Positions 5,842-6,310 of a stretch of 6,310 nucleotides of DNA are shown here, one piece after another. The stretch comes from Phycisphaerae bacterium. Its GTDB lineage: Bacteria > Planctomycetota > Phycisphaerae > Sedimentisphaerales > Anaerobacaceae. Each line of letters opens with the position of its first letter. Position 1 is the first letter of the stretch. The notes under the pieces were generated by a model. It ran no database searches. It saw only the letters and a list, made by a program, of their open reading frames with translations, and had not been told where the DNA came from. The translations under genes and the position numbers were made by a program. The stretch spans positions 1-6,310 of the forward strand of contig DAOVNI010000106.1 of assembly GCA_030630315.1 (NCBI GenBank), given 5' to 3'.

Positions 5842-5904
5842 CCCTCCAATAATCAGGGCCGCCCACACCCAAGGTGCCGCTGATTGATTGGGAGGGCTTG
5901 TAGA
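5819..5904 (-). ncRNA. Candidate ~85-nt structured RNA or attenuator leader
   Basis: From the predicted start near 5904 the transcript folds almost at once into a long stem: AAGCCCTCC (5891-5899) pairs with GGAGGGCTT (5839-5847), then AAT/ATT and AATCAG/CTGATT continue it to 18 bp, interrupted only by two single bulged C residues (5890 and 5886). The G/C-rich apical region (5857-5879) can form small inner pairings such as GGC/GCC. The stem is followed directly by an intrinsic terminator sharing three bases with it. Promoter, hairpin and terminator in 130 bp fit a free-standing small RNA or a leader that attenuates the 135-aa gene. It matches no riboswitch or RNA class I know, including 4.5S/SRP RNA. 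Confidence 0.5.
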
Positions 5905-5910
5905 AAACTA

Positions 5911-5939
5911 ATGATAGCAGCCAAACATAAGAATGTCAA
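5911..5939 (-). promoter_or_regulatory. Strong sigma70 promoter with extended -10
   Basis: Minus strand: a perfect TTGACA (5934-5939), a 17-bp spacer, and TATCAT (5911-5916, five of six to consensus) preceded by TGC, which makes an extended -10. This is the best promoter in the window. It drives the structured leader and then the 135-aa gene, and by read-through possibly the EVE remnant and DUF262 genes. Confidence 0.75.
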
Positions 5940-6132
5940 CAAAAAAAATGACAAATCTGCAAATTTCAATCAAAAACGCGGGTAGTTGGAACCTAAAATC
6001 GAAAAATCGAAAATTTTTTTATCTCCTTTTCTCACATCGAGTTACGACAATCAGGAATCGAGAATCGACCACTATTTTCGACTCAAACGCGCACATTCGC
6101 CCAATTATAGAGGCGTGTTGTTTTACCGCCGA
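5940..6132. other. AT-rich spacer without recognisable gene
   Basis: No frame here has protein-like composition or a ribosome binding site. The stretch contains A and T runs, a doubled AATCGAAA-like motif near 5997-6012 and a tandem pair of GAATCGA heptamers (6055-6068), the latter in keeping with the 7-bp repeats further right. Confidence 0.5.
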
Positions 6133-6258
6133 GAACAACGAACTATGAACAACGAACTATTAACTATCTACGAACTACTGGCAACTGGCAACCGGCGACA
6201 GTCAACTCTCCTCTGTCTTCTGCCCTCTGACCTCTGTCCTCTGTCCTCTGTCTTCTGC
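6133..6258. repeat. 126-bp tract of degenerate 7-bp tandem repeats in three blocks
   Basis: Block 1 (6133-6167) has five units alternating GAACAAC and GAACTAT, ending TAACTAT. Block 2 (6180-6207) has four units of the GGCAACT type. Block 3 (6210-6258) has seven units of CCTCTGT with variants CTTCTGC and CCTCTGA. Linkers of 12 and 2 bp separate the blocks. The tract resembles the short heptanucleotide tandem repeats known from cyanobacterial spacers. No unique spacers are present, so it is not a CRISPR array, and no coding is supported. Confidence 0.75.
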
Positions 6259-6259
6259 C

Positions 6260-6275
6260 CTTTACAACTGTAAAG
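6260..6275. repeat. Short inverted repeat at the right edge
   Basis: CTTTACA (6260-6266) and TGTAAAG (6269-6275) form a perfect 7-bp inverted repeat with a 2-bp centre. There is no adjacent T-run on either strand, so an operator or chance palindrome is more likely than a terminator. The remaining bases to 6310 show no gene start that I can support. Confidence 0.35.
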
Positions 6276-6310
6276 AGTTCTCTACAAATCACCCCTTTTT
6301 ATGCAAAACA

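Noticed and set aside
5839..5899. Hairpin as a 4.5S/SRP RNA or a known riboswitch
   Set aside because: The conserved SRP apical GGAA-type motifs are absent, and the loop does not match the riboswitch classes I can recall.
6133..6258. Possible CRISPR array
   Set aside because: The repeat units are 7 bp and directly adjacent, without unique spacers, and no cas gene is present.
5986..6273. Plus-strand frame of 95 codons at the right edge
   Set aside because: It runs through the heptamer repeats, giving a Leu/Cys/Pro/Ser-rich product, and has no ribosome binding site.

Overview
The window looks like part of a bacterial chromosome, probably from an anaerobe with an Rnf-type ion-translocating complex. 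A planctomycete (Phycisphaerae-like) is my best guess. It rests on the mix of Rnf genes, a Gfo/Idh/MocA paralog, loosely packed genes and repeat-rich spacers. No rRNA or other phylogenetic marker is present, so this assignment is tentative.

Left part (1-2932), housekeeping-like. A minus-strand pair runs off the left edge: a short RseC-like membrane protein (601-903), followed 18 bp later by the N-terminal 194 residues of RnfC (1-582, cut by the window edge). A short AT-rich divergent control region (904-992) separates it from a plus-strand gene for an M48-family lipoprotein metalloprotease (993-1829). That gene ends tail-to-tail, sharing 4 bp, with a minus-strand Gfo/Idh/MocA-type protein (1826-2932). 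The motifs that normally carry catalysis in that family are altered in this protein.

Right part (2933-5940), accessory and defence-like. Reading on the minus strand, there is a well-formed promoter (5911-5939), then a strong hairpin and an intrinsic terminator (together a candidate ~85-nt RNA or attenuator). Next come a 135-aa protein of unknown family (5343-5750), a doubtful 70-aa frame interrupted by a 73-bp palindromic element, and a start codon with a good ribosome binding site opening a truncated EVE-domain gene (4980-5141). Last is an intact 578-aa DUF262 plus HNH protein of the GmrSD type (3181-4917). EVE domains read modified bases and GmrSD-type enzymes cut modified phage DNA, so this looks like a modification-dependent defence locus whose reader subunit has decayed. 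A 25-bp direct repeat (22/25 identical) brackets the DUF262 gene.

Right edge (5940-6310) has no gene. It holds a 126-bp tract of degenerate 7-bp tandem repeats. Similar 7-bp periodicity recurs inside the EVE remnant (5013-5047), so heptamer repeats seem to be a general feature of the spacers in this genome.
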